Shown here: piece by piece, positions 1 to 7,500 of the stretch
Numbering within the stretch: the first letter of the stretch is position 1
How the letters are laid out: every line of letters starts with the position of its first letter
Source of the DNA: an uncultured Oscillospiraceae bacterium
GTDB taxonomy: Bacteria > Bacillota > Clostridia > Oscillospirales > Oscillospiraceae
Assembly (NCBI GenBank): GCA_934597585.1
Contig: CAKTSA010000003.1
Coordinates: 1 to 64,000, forward strand
Length of the DNA stretch: 64,000 nucleotides
Direction: 5' to 3'
Position numbers and translations under genes: made by a program
The notes under the pieces: model-generated
What the model was told of the DNA's origin: nothing
Seen by the model: the letters and a program-made list of their open reading frames with translations, nothing else
Databases searched by the model: none

Positions 1-443
1 AACCCGGCGATGACGCCGCCGTGGATGACGCACACCGCGTCGCTGTCCTCCGCCAGCACCGTCTCCATGGCCTTCAGGTTCCGCTCTGTGGTCTGGGGCG
101 CACTCTCGCCGTTGGGGCAGGGGAGATGCTCCGCGTCGGTGATCCAGTGCTGAAAGGCGGGGTCGTCCTTCAGCTGGTCATAGCTGCACATCTCAAAGTC
201 GCCGAAATCCATCTCCCGCAGCCCCGGCAGCACCGTGTGGGGCGTGTCGCCGTAGATGGCCCGGAAGGTCTGCTCCGTCCGCAGCATGCCGCTGGTGAAA
301 TACCGCTTTGCGGTGGGATACCGGGCGGCGTTTTCGTGGAGCTCTGCCAGGGATTCCGGCAGCACCGGGATGTCCGCCGCGCCGTAATACAGTTCGTTGA
401 TGCTGCCCTCGGTCTGTCCGTGGCGTATCAGTGTCAGGATCAT
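1..443 (-). CDS. cobC: CobC-like histidine phosphatase (3' end outside window)
   Basis: Only about 147 N-terminal residues lie in the window; the gene runs off the left edge. The protein opens MILTLIRHGQTEG, the phosphohistidine RHG motif of the histidine phosphatase superfamily, and a later CVIHGGV supplies a second conserved histidine. As the last visible gene of a cobT-cobU-cobS operon it most likely dephosphorylates alpha-ribazole phosphate or cobalamin 5'-phosphate in the cytoplasm, the CobC step. The ATG overlaps the stop of the upstream gene by four bases (ATGA), and GGAGG lies 7 nt before it, so translation is probably coupled. The superfamily is broad, so the exact substrate is inferred from context; phosphoglycerate mutase-type activity is less likely here. 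Confidence 0.8.
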   Translation of the reverse strand, partial: MILTLIRHGQTEGSINELYYGAADIPVLPESLAELHENAARYPTAKRYFTSGMLRTEQTFRAIYGDTPHTVLPGLREMDFGDFEMCSYDQLKDDPAFQHWITDAEHLPCPNGESAPQTTERNLKAMETVLAEDSDAVCVIHGGVIAG

Positions 444-790
444 TTCAATTCCTCCGTCAATCCGCATAATATCCGAGTCACATGGGCCGCCTCACGGGCC
501 AGGCGCTGCACCAGCGTGCCGTGTACCTCACGCCACGCCCGCTCTGCGCCGTCCATGGGCACGATGCCGCCGCCCACCTCCCGGGTGATGACCACCGCGT
601 TTTCAAAAAGGGGCAGGTACTGCTCCGCGTTATCGCAGCGGCGGGTCAGGGCCTCCAGGTGCCAGTAGCATTTTTTGCCGGGCACCGGGTCGCCCGCCGC
701 CAGGTCGCACACGTCGGCCATGGTCAGGCCGTAATGCTCCAGCGCCCAGGTCAGCTTCCCCTGGAACGCGCCGCCGATCACCAATTCCAT
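440..790 (-). CDS. Short CobU-like protein (116 aa)
   Basis: It begins MELVIGGAFQGK, a P-loop of the CobU (adenosylcobinamide kinase/guanylyltransferase) type, and near residue 70 carries EVGGGIVPMD, matching the conserved NEVGxGIVP-like motif of CobU. At 116 residues it is much shorter than a normal CobU of about 180 and lacks the central part that holds the guanylylated histidine. A longer CobU paralogue lies two genes upstream and shows the opposite pattern: it keeps the histidine region but lacks the EVGxGIVP motif. The two may have divided the work or act together; this is inference. It starts 5 nt after the cobS stop and overlaps the phosphatase start by 4 nt. It could also be only a kinase, or a degenerate copy kept for coupling. 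Confidence 0.75.
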   Translation of the reverse strand: MELVIGGAFQGKLTWALEHYGLTMADVCDLAAGDPVPGKKCYWHLEALTRRCDNAEQYLPLFENAVVITREVGGGIVPMDGAERAWREVHGTLVQRLAREAAHVTRILCGLTEELK

Positions 791-795
791 ACTCG

Positions 796-1527
796 TCACC
801 TCACCAAAGTCAATACCGCCAGGCCCCACAGCTCCCCCAGCGTCAGGGCGAAGCCCGACACGTCGCCGGACATGCCGCCCAGCTGTCGGTCGGCGTACCA
901 CACCGCCAGCCAATAGCCCACCGCTGCCGCCAGCGGGGCAAAGCTGCCCCACAGCACCAGCGGCACCACTGCCGCCTCGGCCATCACGACTGCGGCAAAG
1001 GCCACGTAGGGTGCCTTTTTTCCGGTCATGGCGGCGTACTGGCTGGTGCCCATGGGCCGCAGGGTCAGCACCGCCAGCGCCGCGCAGGCCCGGCTGGCCA
1101 CCGGGATCACCAGCAGCGGCAGCAGGGGAGAGGCCTCCCCCGCCATGGCAAAGCTCCACTGGCTCAGCGCCAGCAGCACCATGGAGATCACAGCGAAGGC
1201 CCCGCAGTGGGAGTCCTTCAATATCTCCTGCCGCCTGGGCAGGTCCCGGCGGCTCAGCACCGCGTCGCACACGTCCATAAAGCCGTCCAGATGGAGAAAG
1301 CCCGTGGTCATCCACGGGGCGGCGGCGATCAGCAGTCCCGCCGCGCTCCGGGGCAGAAAGCTGCCCGCATACGCCGCCAGCAGCCACACAGCCCCTACCA
1401 CAAAACCCACAAGGGGCAGGCAGCAGATCATCTTGCTGCGGGCCTTCTCGTTCCATAGCTTCAGCGGGCAGGGGATGGCCAGAAACATGCCCCAGGCCAT
1501 GAAAAAGCCGCAGATCCAATCCTTCAC
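796..1527 (-). CDS. cobS: Adenosylcobinamide-GDP ribazoletransferase CobS
   Basis: CobS is the membrane enzyme that joins adenosylcobinamide-GDP to alpha-ribazole (or its phosphate) to give the finished cobamide. The protein (243 aa) is rich in hydrophobic segments and has the family motif HLDGFMDVCDA (the DG-x2-D metal site) near residue 80, followed by the conserved KDSHCGAFA region. Length is normal. I chose the GTG at 1527, whose first bases overlap the cobU stop (GTGA), rather than the longer open frame, because every junction in this operon is a 4-nt overlap or a few bases. Near the C-terminus GGMSGDVSGFALTLGE matches the family's end motif, which supports an intact enzyme. Confidence 0.93.
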   Translation of the reverse strand: MKDWICGFFMAWGMFLAIPCPLKLWNEKARSKMICCLPLVGFVVGAVWLLAAYAGSFLPRSAAGLLIAAAPWMTTGFLHLDGFMDVCDAVLSRRDLPRRQEILKDSHCGAFAVISMVLLALSQWSFAMAGEASPLLPLLVIPVASRACAALAVLTLRPMGTSQYAAMTGKKAPYVAFAAVVMAEAAVVPLVLWGSFAPLAAAVGYWLAVWYADRQLGGMSGDVSGFALTLGELWGLAVLTLVR

Positions 1528-2057
1528 AGGGGCCACGCTCCCTTCCACACATGGGGCAGTCCCGCCGCCATGTCGCACACCACGTCAAATTCCGCCGCCA
1601 GCGCACGGCACACTTGGGCAAGTCCCCGGACGTAGACCTCCGTCCAGTCCGGATAGTCCTCGCCGCCCCGCCACAGGTCGTCGCAGACGCAGACGAAGTG
1701 GGCGGGATATCGGCTGACGGCCAGCAGCTCCGCCGTCACGGTCTCCGCCGCGTTTTCGTCGAATTCCGGGCCGAACATGGCCTCGGACAGGGCGGCGGTG
1801 ACGCTGTCCAGCAGCACCGCGCCGCTTCTGTCGATGTCCGGCAGGGCGGCGGTCAGGCCGGTGCTGCGCTCGATGGTCTGAAAGCCCCAGCCGTCCCGGT
1901 CGGCAATGTGCCGCAGGACGCGCTGGCGGTCCTCGCCATCCCGGGGGGTCATGGTGGCCCAATAGTACATGGGAGCGCCCGCCGCCAGGGCGCGGCACAG
2001 GCGCTGGGCGGTGGTGCTCTTGCCGCTCTTGCTGCCGCCGATCAGTAATATCCTCAT
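1524..2057 (-). CDS. cobU: Adenosylcobinamide kinase/guanylyltransferase CobU
   Basis: CobU phosphorylates adenosylcobinamide and transfers GMP to it, giving the GDP-activated corrinoid used by CobS. The 177-residue protein has a P-loop (GGSKSGKST) at residues 7-15, an ATMTPRDGED segment, and a VLRHIADRDGW region that places a histidine where the guanylylated histidine of CobU lies. DSVTAALSEAMFG matches the second nucleotide-site segment. The usual NEVGxGIVP motif is absent: the equivalent stretch reads CDDLWRGGEDYPDW. That motif is found instead in the short CobU-like protein at 440-790. ATG overlaps the cobT stop by 4 nt. Family assignment is firm; full bifunctionality is uncertain because of the missing motif. 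Confidence 0.85.
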   Translation of the reverse strand: MRILLIGGSKSGKSTTAQRLCRALAAGAPMYYWATMTPRDGEDRQRVLRHIADRDGWGFQTIERSTGLTAALPDIDRSGAVLLDSVTAALSEAMFGPEFDENAAETVTAELLAVSRYPAHFVCVCDDLWRGGEDYPDWTEVYVRGLAQVCRALAAEFDVVCDMAAGLPHVWKGAWPL

Positions 2058-3157
2058 GACTTTTCCACCGTAAAGCTGTCGCCGGAGCGGATGGGCTCCA
2101 GATAGTCGTCCTGGATGGCGGCCTCGGAGAAGGTAGCCATGTTTTTCATTACGCCGCAGGCGCCCTCCAGCACCCGGAACAGCAGGGGACAGCCGCTGCC
2201 CTCCCCCAGACGCATGTCCAGGGCCAGGCAGGGGGCCAGCCCCAGCGCCTGGGCCGCTCTGGCGTACCCCAGCTCATAGGACTGGTGGGACAGGAACAGG
2301 TAATCCCGCACCGCCGGGCACAGATGCACGGCGCACAGGGCGGCCACCACGGAGATGTAGCCGTCCACGGCGGCGGCCAGCCCCTCACGGGCGCAGCCCA
2401 GAAACGCGCCGGTCATGGCGGCGATGTCCAGCCCGCCCACCTTGTGGAGCACGTCCAGCACGTCGTTTTTGTCGGGATGATGCAGTTGGAGCGCCTGGCG
2501 CAGCACCTGCTTCTTCCGGTCAAAGCCCTGGTCGGTGAGGCCGCCGCCCCGTCCGGTGACATCCTCCACCGCCGCGTCCAGCAGCACCGCCAGCACGGCG
2601 GCGCTGGTGGTGGTGTTGCCGATGCCCATTTCCCCGATGCCCAGCACCGAGATGCCGTCGGCTTTCGCCTGGGCGGCGGCCTCTATGCCCACCGCCAGGG
2701 CCTGAAGGGCCTCAGCCCGGGTCATGGCGGGCTCCACCGCCAGGTCGGCGGTGCCATAGCGCACCTTGCGGTCGATCACGTCGGGGCAGGGCACGTCCAC
2801 GGCGATGCCCACGTCGTACACCGCCACATCGTCGCCGAAGGTCTGTGCCAGGGCCGACATGCCGGTTTTGCGGCGGGTCATGTTGACGGCCTGCTGCACC
2901 GTGACGGACTGGGGCGCGCAGGACACCCCCTCCGCCACCACGCCGTTGTCGGCGGCGAACACCGCCACACGACACTTTTTCACCTCCGGGCATACCTGGC
3001 CGGTGACGCCCGCCATGCGGACGGCCATGTCCTCCAGCTTGCCCAGACTTCCCGGCGGCTTGGCCAGCTCCGCCTGACGGCGGCGTGCGGCGGCCATGGC
3101 GGCCTCGTCCGCGCCGCGGATGGATGCGATATAGGCTTGCAGTTCCTGTTCTGTCAT
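2054..3157 (-). CDS. cobT: Nicotinate-nucleotide:dimethylbenzimidazole phosphoribosyltransferase CobT
   Basis: CobT activates the lower-ligand base by moving phosphoribose from nicotinate mononucleotide, giving alpha-ribazole phosphate. The 367-residue protein has the family length and signatures: KPPGSLGKLEDMA near the N-terminus, FAADNGVVAEGVS, GIGEMGIGNTTTS, and the catalytic-glutamate motif RLGEGSGCPL near residue 315. It is cytoplasmic with no signal peptide. The ATG shares four bases with the stop of the upstream TIM-barrel gene. With cobU, cobS and cobC it forms a nucleotide-loop assembly set, and the upstream CbiR-like gene suggests that the corrinoid substrate is salvaged. Confidence 0.95.
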   Translation of the reverse strand: MTEQELQAYIASIRGADEAAMAAARRRQAELAKPPGSLGKLEDMAVRMAGVTGQVCPEVKKCRVAVFAADNGVVAEGVSCAPQSVTVQQAVNMTRRKTGMSALAQTFGDDVAVYDVGIAVDVPCPDVIDRKVRYGTADLAVEPAMTRAEALQALAVGIEAAAQAKADGISVLGIGEMGIGNTTTSAAVLAVLLDAAVEDVTGRGGGLTDQGFDRKKQVLRQALQLHHPDKNDVLDVLHKVGGLDIAAMTGAFLGCAREGLAAAVDGYISVVAALCAVHLCPAVRDYLFLSHQSYELGYARAAQALGLAPCLALDMRLGEGSGCPLLFRVLEGACGVMKNMATFSEAAIQDDYLEPIRSGDSFTVEKS

Positions 3158-3930
3158 CGTGTGATCTCTCCCAGATACCCCCGCGCCGCCAGCCAGTCAA
3201 GGGAGGGGGCGCAGTTCATATTTTCAATGGTAAATGTAGCGGCGGGACAGTCCGCCAGCAGGGCGTCCAGCACCTGCTCCATGGGGATATTGCCCTCACC
3301 CAGCGGGTTGTGCAGGTCCCATTCGCCGAAGTTGTTGTGGATGTGTACGTGCCGCAGCCAGGGAGACAGCGGCGCGAGCCAGTCCACCGGCGGCGTTTTG
3401 CTGACGGTGGTGTTGGCGTGGCCTACGTCCAGGCACACCCCCAAGCGGGGATCGTCCACGCCCTTCATGATGTCCGCCAGCATGCCGGGCCCGTCGTCCA
3501 TGACGTTTTCCAGCGCAATGGTCATCCCCGCCGGCACCTCCGGCAGGAACTCCCGCCAGAAGCGCACCGACTGCTCCACGAACCACTCGGGAAAGTACAC
3601 AAACGGCACATACCCGTCGTGGATGACCACGCGGTTGATCCCCAGCCGCCGGGCCATGGCGATGGCCTGGCGATGGCGCTTTGCCGCGATGTCCCGCACC
3701 AGCGGATCGATGGCGCAGGGGTGCAGCTCGGCAAAGGGCGCGTGGAGCCACAGCCGGTCGATCCCCGCCGTTTCCGCTTCTGCGGCGGCCACGGCGGCGC
3801 CGTCCTCCAGCGCTGCGGCCATGCAGAAGGCCGTCACCTCAAAGCCCAGGCCATAGCGCCGGGCCAGGGCGGCGGCATCCCCATCGATGCCAGACAGATG
3901 CAGTTTTTCCCGCAGTCGGGCGCGGTCCAT
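3154..3930 (-). CDS. TIM-barrel (AP endonuclease 2 family) protein, CbiR-like cobamide remodelling candidate
   Basis: The 258-residue protein belongs to the sugar-phosphate isomerase/AP-endonuclease-2 TIM-barrel superfamily. Metal-ligand-type motifs appear in order: LHAPFAELHP, VVIHDGYV, IALENVMDD, CLDVGHANT, RHVHIHNN and FTIENMN. CbiR, a member of this superfamily described in Akkermansia, hydrolyses cobamides so that the lower ligand can be replaced. This gene heads an operon that holds only the enzymes for rebuilding the nucleotide loop, so a CbiR role fits the context well. The assignment is inference; a sugar isomerase is the default alternative. I chose ATG 3930 over the upstream GTG 3939 because AGGAG sits 8 nt before it. 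The stop overlaps the cobT start (ATGA). Confidence 0.75.
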   Translation of the reverse strand: MDRARLREKLHLSGIDGDAAALARRYGLGFEVTAFCMAAALEDGAAVAAAEAETAGIDRLWLHAPFAELHPCAIDPLVRDIAAKRHRQAIAMARRLGINRVVIHDGYVPFVYFPEWFVEQSVRFWREFLPEVPAGMTIALENVMDDGPGMLADIMKGVDDPRLGVCLDVGHANTTVSKTPPVDWLAPLSPWLRHVHIHNNFGEWDLHNPLGEGNIPMEQVLDALLADCPAATFTIENMNCAPSLDWLAARGYLGEITR

Positions 3931-3951
3931 ACGCAACACTCCTTTTCTGAC

Positions 3952-3957
3952 AGTATA
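3952..3957 (-). promoter_or_regulatory. Possible -10 element for the cob operon
   Basis: The minus strand reads TGCTATACT, an extended -10, about 22 nt before the ATG of the TIM-barrel gene and just after a hairpin terminator. The -35 region is weak (TTTCCT-like). It could give the salvage operon its own basal transcription apart from riboswitch-controlled read-through. Confidence 0.4.
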
Positions 3958-3975
3958 GCATGTTCCCAGGAAAAA

Positions 3976-4006
3976 GGAAAGCGGTACGTTTTGCCGTACC
4001 GCTTTT
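3976..4006 (-). terminator. Hairpin terminator after the DUF4430 lipoprotein gene
   Basis: AAAGCGGTAC and GTACCGCTTT form a 10-bp stem around a short loop. On the minus strand the stem is followed by CCTTTTTCC. It separates the lipoprotein gene from the cob operon and probably gives partial termination. Confidence 0.65.
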
Positions 4007-4011
4007 CCCGT

Positions 4012-4524
4012 TTATTCCCCGGCGGCGTACCCGCCGCCCACGTCCTCGCCCAGGTCGCAGGTATAGACCCAGCAGATCACATCCCCGTCCTGCAGCAGAT
4101 ATTTCGAGCAGCCGTAGTTGGGAAACGTCCCGTTGACGCTGTACATCCAGCCCGACAGCTCTCCGCAGTCGAACTCATACAGATTCCCGATGCCCTCGAT
4201 ATACGCGCTTTTGTACAGGGGCGACCAGCTGGACTCCATGGCAATGCCGTTGTCCCGGCAGACGCGCTGCAGCAGATCGAAGGCCGTCTCCCCCTCGGCG
4301 AAGGAGAGCTCCGTCTCCGGCAGGATCACCCCGTCGGCGGGCACATAGTCCGCCTTTGCCGCCTTCAGCTGGTCAGTATTGTCCAGAATGGTGGCGCAGG
4401 AGATGGACACGGTGCAGCTGCCCGTCGCCGCAGCGCTCTTCTGAGCGCCGCAGGCGCCCAGGAGCGCCAGGCACAGGGCCAGCACGCACAGAATGCTCCA
4501 TTTTCGGGTGATACGGTATCGCAT
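4012..4524 (-). CDS. DUF4430 (transcobalamin C-terminal-like) lipoprotein
   Basis: The 170-residue protein has a lipoprotein signal peptide ending in the lipobox LLGAC (Cys25), so it should be anchored on the outer face of the membrane. Residues of about 65-160 form one DUF4430 domain, recognised by ETAFDLLQRVC, SGWMYSVNG, and YLLQDGDVICWVYTCD. In animals this fold is the C-terminal beta domain of transcobalamin and intrinsic factor that closes over B12. The gene lies between a cobalamin-riboswitch-controlled surface protein and the cobamide salvage operon, so binding of cobamides or cobinamide at the cell surface is the best guess. Other DUF4430 proteins have no known ligand. GGAGG precedes the ATG by 6 nt. 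Confidence 0.82.
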   Translation of the reverse strand: MRYRITRKWSILCVLALCLALLGACGAQKSAAATGSCTVSISCATILDNTDQLKAAKADYVPADGVILPETELSFAEGETAFDLLQRVCRDNGIAMESSWSPLYKSAYIEGIGNLYEFDCGELSGWMYSVNGTFPNYGCSKYLLQDGDVICWVYTCDLGEDVGGGYAAGE

Positions 4525-4538
4525 AGGTCGCCTCCGGC

Positions 4539-4567
4539 GGCAGGAACGGCTCAGGGCCGTTCCTGCC
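4539..4567 (-). promoter_or_regulatory. Intercistronic hairpin
   Basis: GGCAGGAACGGC pairs perfectly with GCCGTTCCTGCC in the 60-bp gap between the 1551-aa protein and the lipoprotein. On the minus strand there is no T-run after it, so it looks like an mRNA processing or stability structure rather than a terminator. Confidence 0.5.
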
Positions 4568-4584
4568 TGATTTTTGTGTGGGGT

Positions 4585-7500
4585 TTACGCGTTCTCCCGG
4601 CGCTTTCTGCTGATGATCACCAGCGCGGCGGCGGACAGCACCGCGCCGCCCAGCCACAGGGTCAGCTGGCTGTCGTCGCCGGTGTTGGCGCTCTTGGTGG
4701 TGTCGTCGGTCTTGGCGTCGTTCTTCTTCGCGTCGTCCTTCTTGGTGCTGCTGTTGCCGAAGCCGCCGCCCGTTCCCTGGCTGGGCTTGGGCTGGGTCAG
4801 CTCGGTATAGCGGGCCTCGGCGTCGGTCAGGGTCTTCTTCACCGCGTCGGTCAGCAGCTCCTTCTGGGCGTCGGTCAGGTCGCCGTAGGCCTTCTTGGCC
4901 TCGTCGATCTTGTCCTTGCTGTCCTTGCTGACGGTGCCGATGGCGCCGATCTTCTCCGCGGCGGCCAGGGCGGCCTCTGCGTCGGCCAGGGTCTGCTTGG
5001 CGGCGGCGGACACCAGGGCCTTCTGCTCCGTGGTCAGGGCCTCCAGCGCCTCCTTGGCGGCGTTGATCTTGGCCTTGCTGTCCTGGTCCACCTTGCCGAT
5101 GGCGTTGATCTGGTCCTCCACCGCCTTGGCAGCGGCCTGGTCAGCGGCATCCTTCTTCAGCTGGGCCAGCTTTGTCTCGGCAGCCGTCAGGGTCTTGTAG
5201 TTGTCCACCAGCAGCTTCTGGGCGTCGGACAGAGCGTCATAAGCGGCGCGGGCCGCCTGGATCTTGCTCTCGCTGTCCAGCGTCACCTCGCCGATAGCGT
5301 TGATCTTGGCGATGACGGCGGCAGCGGCGGCCTGGTCGGCAAGCTCCTGCTCACGTACCGCCAGAGCGGCCAGCATCTGATCCTTGAAGGGGTGGTCATT
5401 TGCCTTGATGGCGCCTCTCATTTCGGCCACGGACACAGCAGTGCCCTTGCCGGTAATGCCGTACTTAGGGCTTTTCTTGGTAACGGTGCCCTCCAGATAG
5501 AAGCAGTTCCCTTCGTAATTTGCATCCTTGTTGCTCGGAGAAAGGCCGCCCAGATAGGAGGCGTTGCCGCTGGTACCGATAACATCACCGATGCTGTAGC
5601 AGTTTTTCAGCGTTGCACCATTCGTGTAGCTGAAGTTGGAGCCGCAGATGCCGCCCAGATAGCACTCATTTTTGGAAGTGGTGGCGATATCGCCGCTGGC
5701 GTAGCAGTTGATGATGCTGGCACCGCCAGCGGTGTAGCCCGCGATGCCGCCGCCATACTTGCCGGTGACGTTGACTGCGCTGTAGCAGTTCGCAATTAGG
5801 GCCTTGTCTTCCAGATAACCCGCAATACCACCGGACTGCCCGTAACTGGCATTGGTAGTGGTCACATTACCGGTTACACCCAGATTCATCACCTTGGCGC
5901 CGGTCTTCACATAGCCGAACAGACCCACAGGATAGCTGGTGCTGTTGATATACAGGTTCTTGATCCAGTGGCCATTGCCGTCGAAGGTGCCGTAGAACTT
6001 GTTCAGGGGCGTCCAGTCGAAGCCCGCCAGATCGATATCAGCGGTCAGCTTGGCGTTGGCACTGCTGCCGTTGGCGGCGAACCAGGCCAGTTCGGCGCCG
6101 GTGCCGATCTGGTATACGCCGTTGGCGTCCTTCTGGGGCTCGGTCTTTGTCTTGCCGTCCCAGGGGTTGGCGCCAGCCTTGGGCATGGCGGCGGTCTTGA
6201 TGGTCAGGACGCCGTTGTTCACCTTGGCGGCGTCAGCGCTGCCAAGAGTGAAAGAACCGCGGGTCACAACATAGCCATCCTTCACCAGCTTGTAGGTATA
6301 GGGGCCATAGCCCAGGTTGTAGGTGCCGTCCTCGTTAAGAGTGACAGTCTTGCCGTTGCGATCCACCAGGGTAACTTCGGCGCCCTCAACGGTTTTACCG
6401 CTCTCATCGACAATGTCCAGTTTGACGCTATAGGTGGCCTTCTGATAGACCGTGATCACCGCGTCGGCATAGTGGGAAATGTAATAGCTGACCATGACGG
6501 CGTTGAAGTTGGTGCCCGCACCGGTGTCAGTCATTTCATAAAGGGTAGAGAAGGGATTGGCTGCGGCAAACATGGTGCCGAAGGTATAGCCATCCGTCAG
6601 GGTAAATTCCGTGGTGGACGCGCCGTCTGCAAAGGTCACAGCCTCCGGGATCGTCACCGTGAAGCTGGTATTATCCATCTTCTGATACTGACCCAAAGAA
6701 CCCTTGTACGTATTCCCGCTGGTATCATAATACGTCGGGGCAAATTGCAGAGGGTTGAAAATACCGGAGATCTTATTGACGATACGATACATGCCGTCAA
6801 AGCTCAGCTTCACCTGATCGCCGGGCATGATCCTTTCGCCGGGGTTGGAGATATTCTCAGACTTGACCGTGACCTTGGCCACACGCACCAGACGGTAGCT
6901 GACGCCGGTGGAGTCGGTCATCTTGATGATGACAGTACCGCCATTTGTACCAGCGGTGTTGAAGCCGGACAGCGGCACGGTGTAACGGCCATCCGCACCG
7001 GCGGTGACAGGGTCAAATTTGGAAACGGTACTGTTCATGCCGCTGGTGGTGGTGACAATGGCGTATTCCACGGTCACGCCGCCGGTGGCCTTTACAGCGA
7101 AGTCCAGGGCGGGGTTCGTCTCGTTGGCGCCGTAGAACCAGGTATCGTAGTTATAGTCCCAGTCCTCAGAGCGGGTAAGCTTCGCACCTGCGGCCATGTT
7201 GAAATCCACGTCCGCGTCGGCGGTGCCGTGCTGCACGCCGGTGCCGCCCACCACCATGACACCCACGCGCTCCGGGTTGGTGGCAGGGAACAGGCCACCG
7301 TGGCTGCCGTAGCTGCCATGGTTCACATCCACGCTGTCATAGTAGACGGCGATGATGGAATCCTGGGTGCCGGGGGTGATATCCGCCCAGTTGGCATTGG
7401 CGTTGCCGCCGTTGACCGTGGTGATCGTGGCGTCACCGCTGCCCAGGACTTTCCAGTGGAAGTCCGGCTCCACCATGATGTTGGCAGTATCGGAGTTGAT

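Noticed and set aside
440..1621. A single 393-codon minus-strand frame spanning cobS and the short CobU-like gene
   Set aside because: Only the last 116 codons match a family; the first part is a wrong frame of cobS, and the real start is the ATG at 790.
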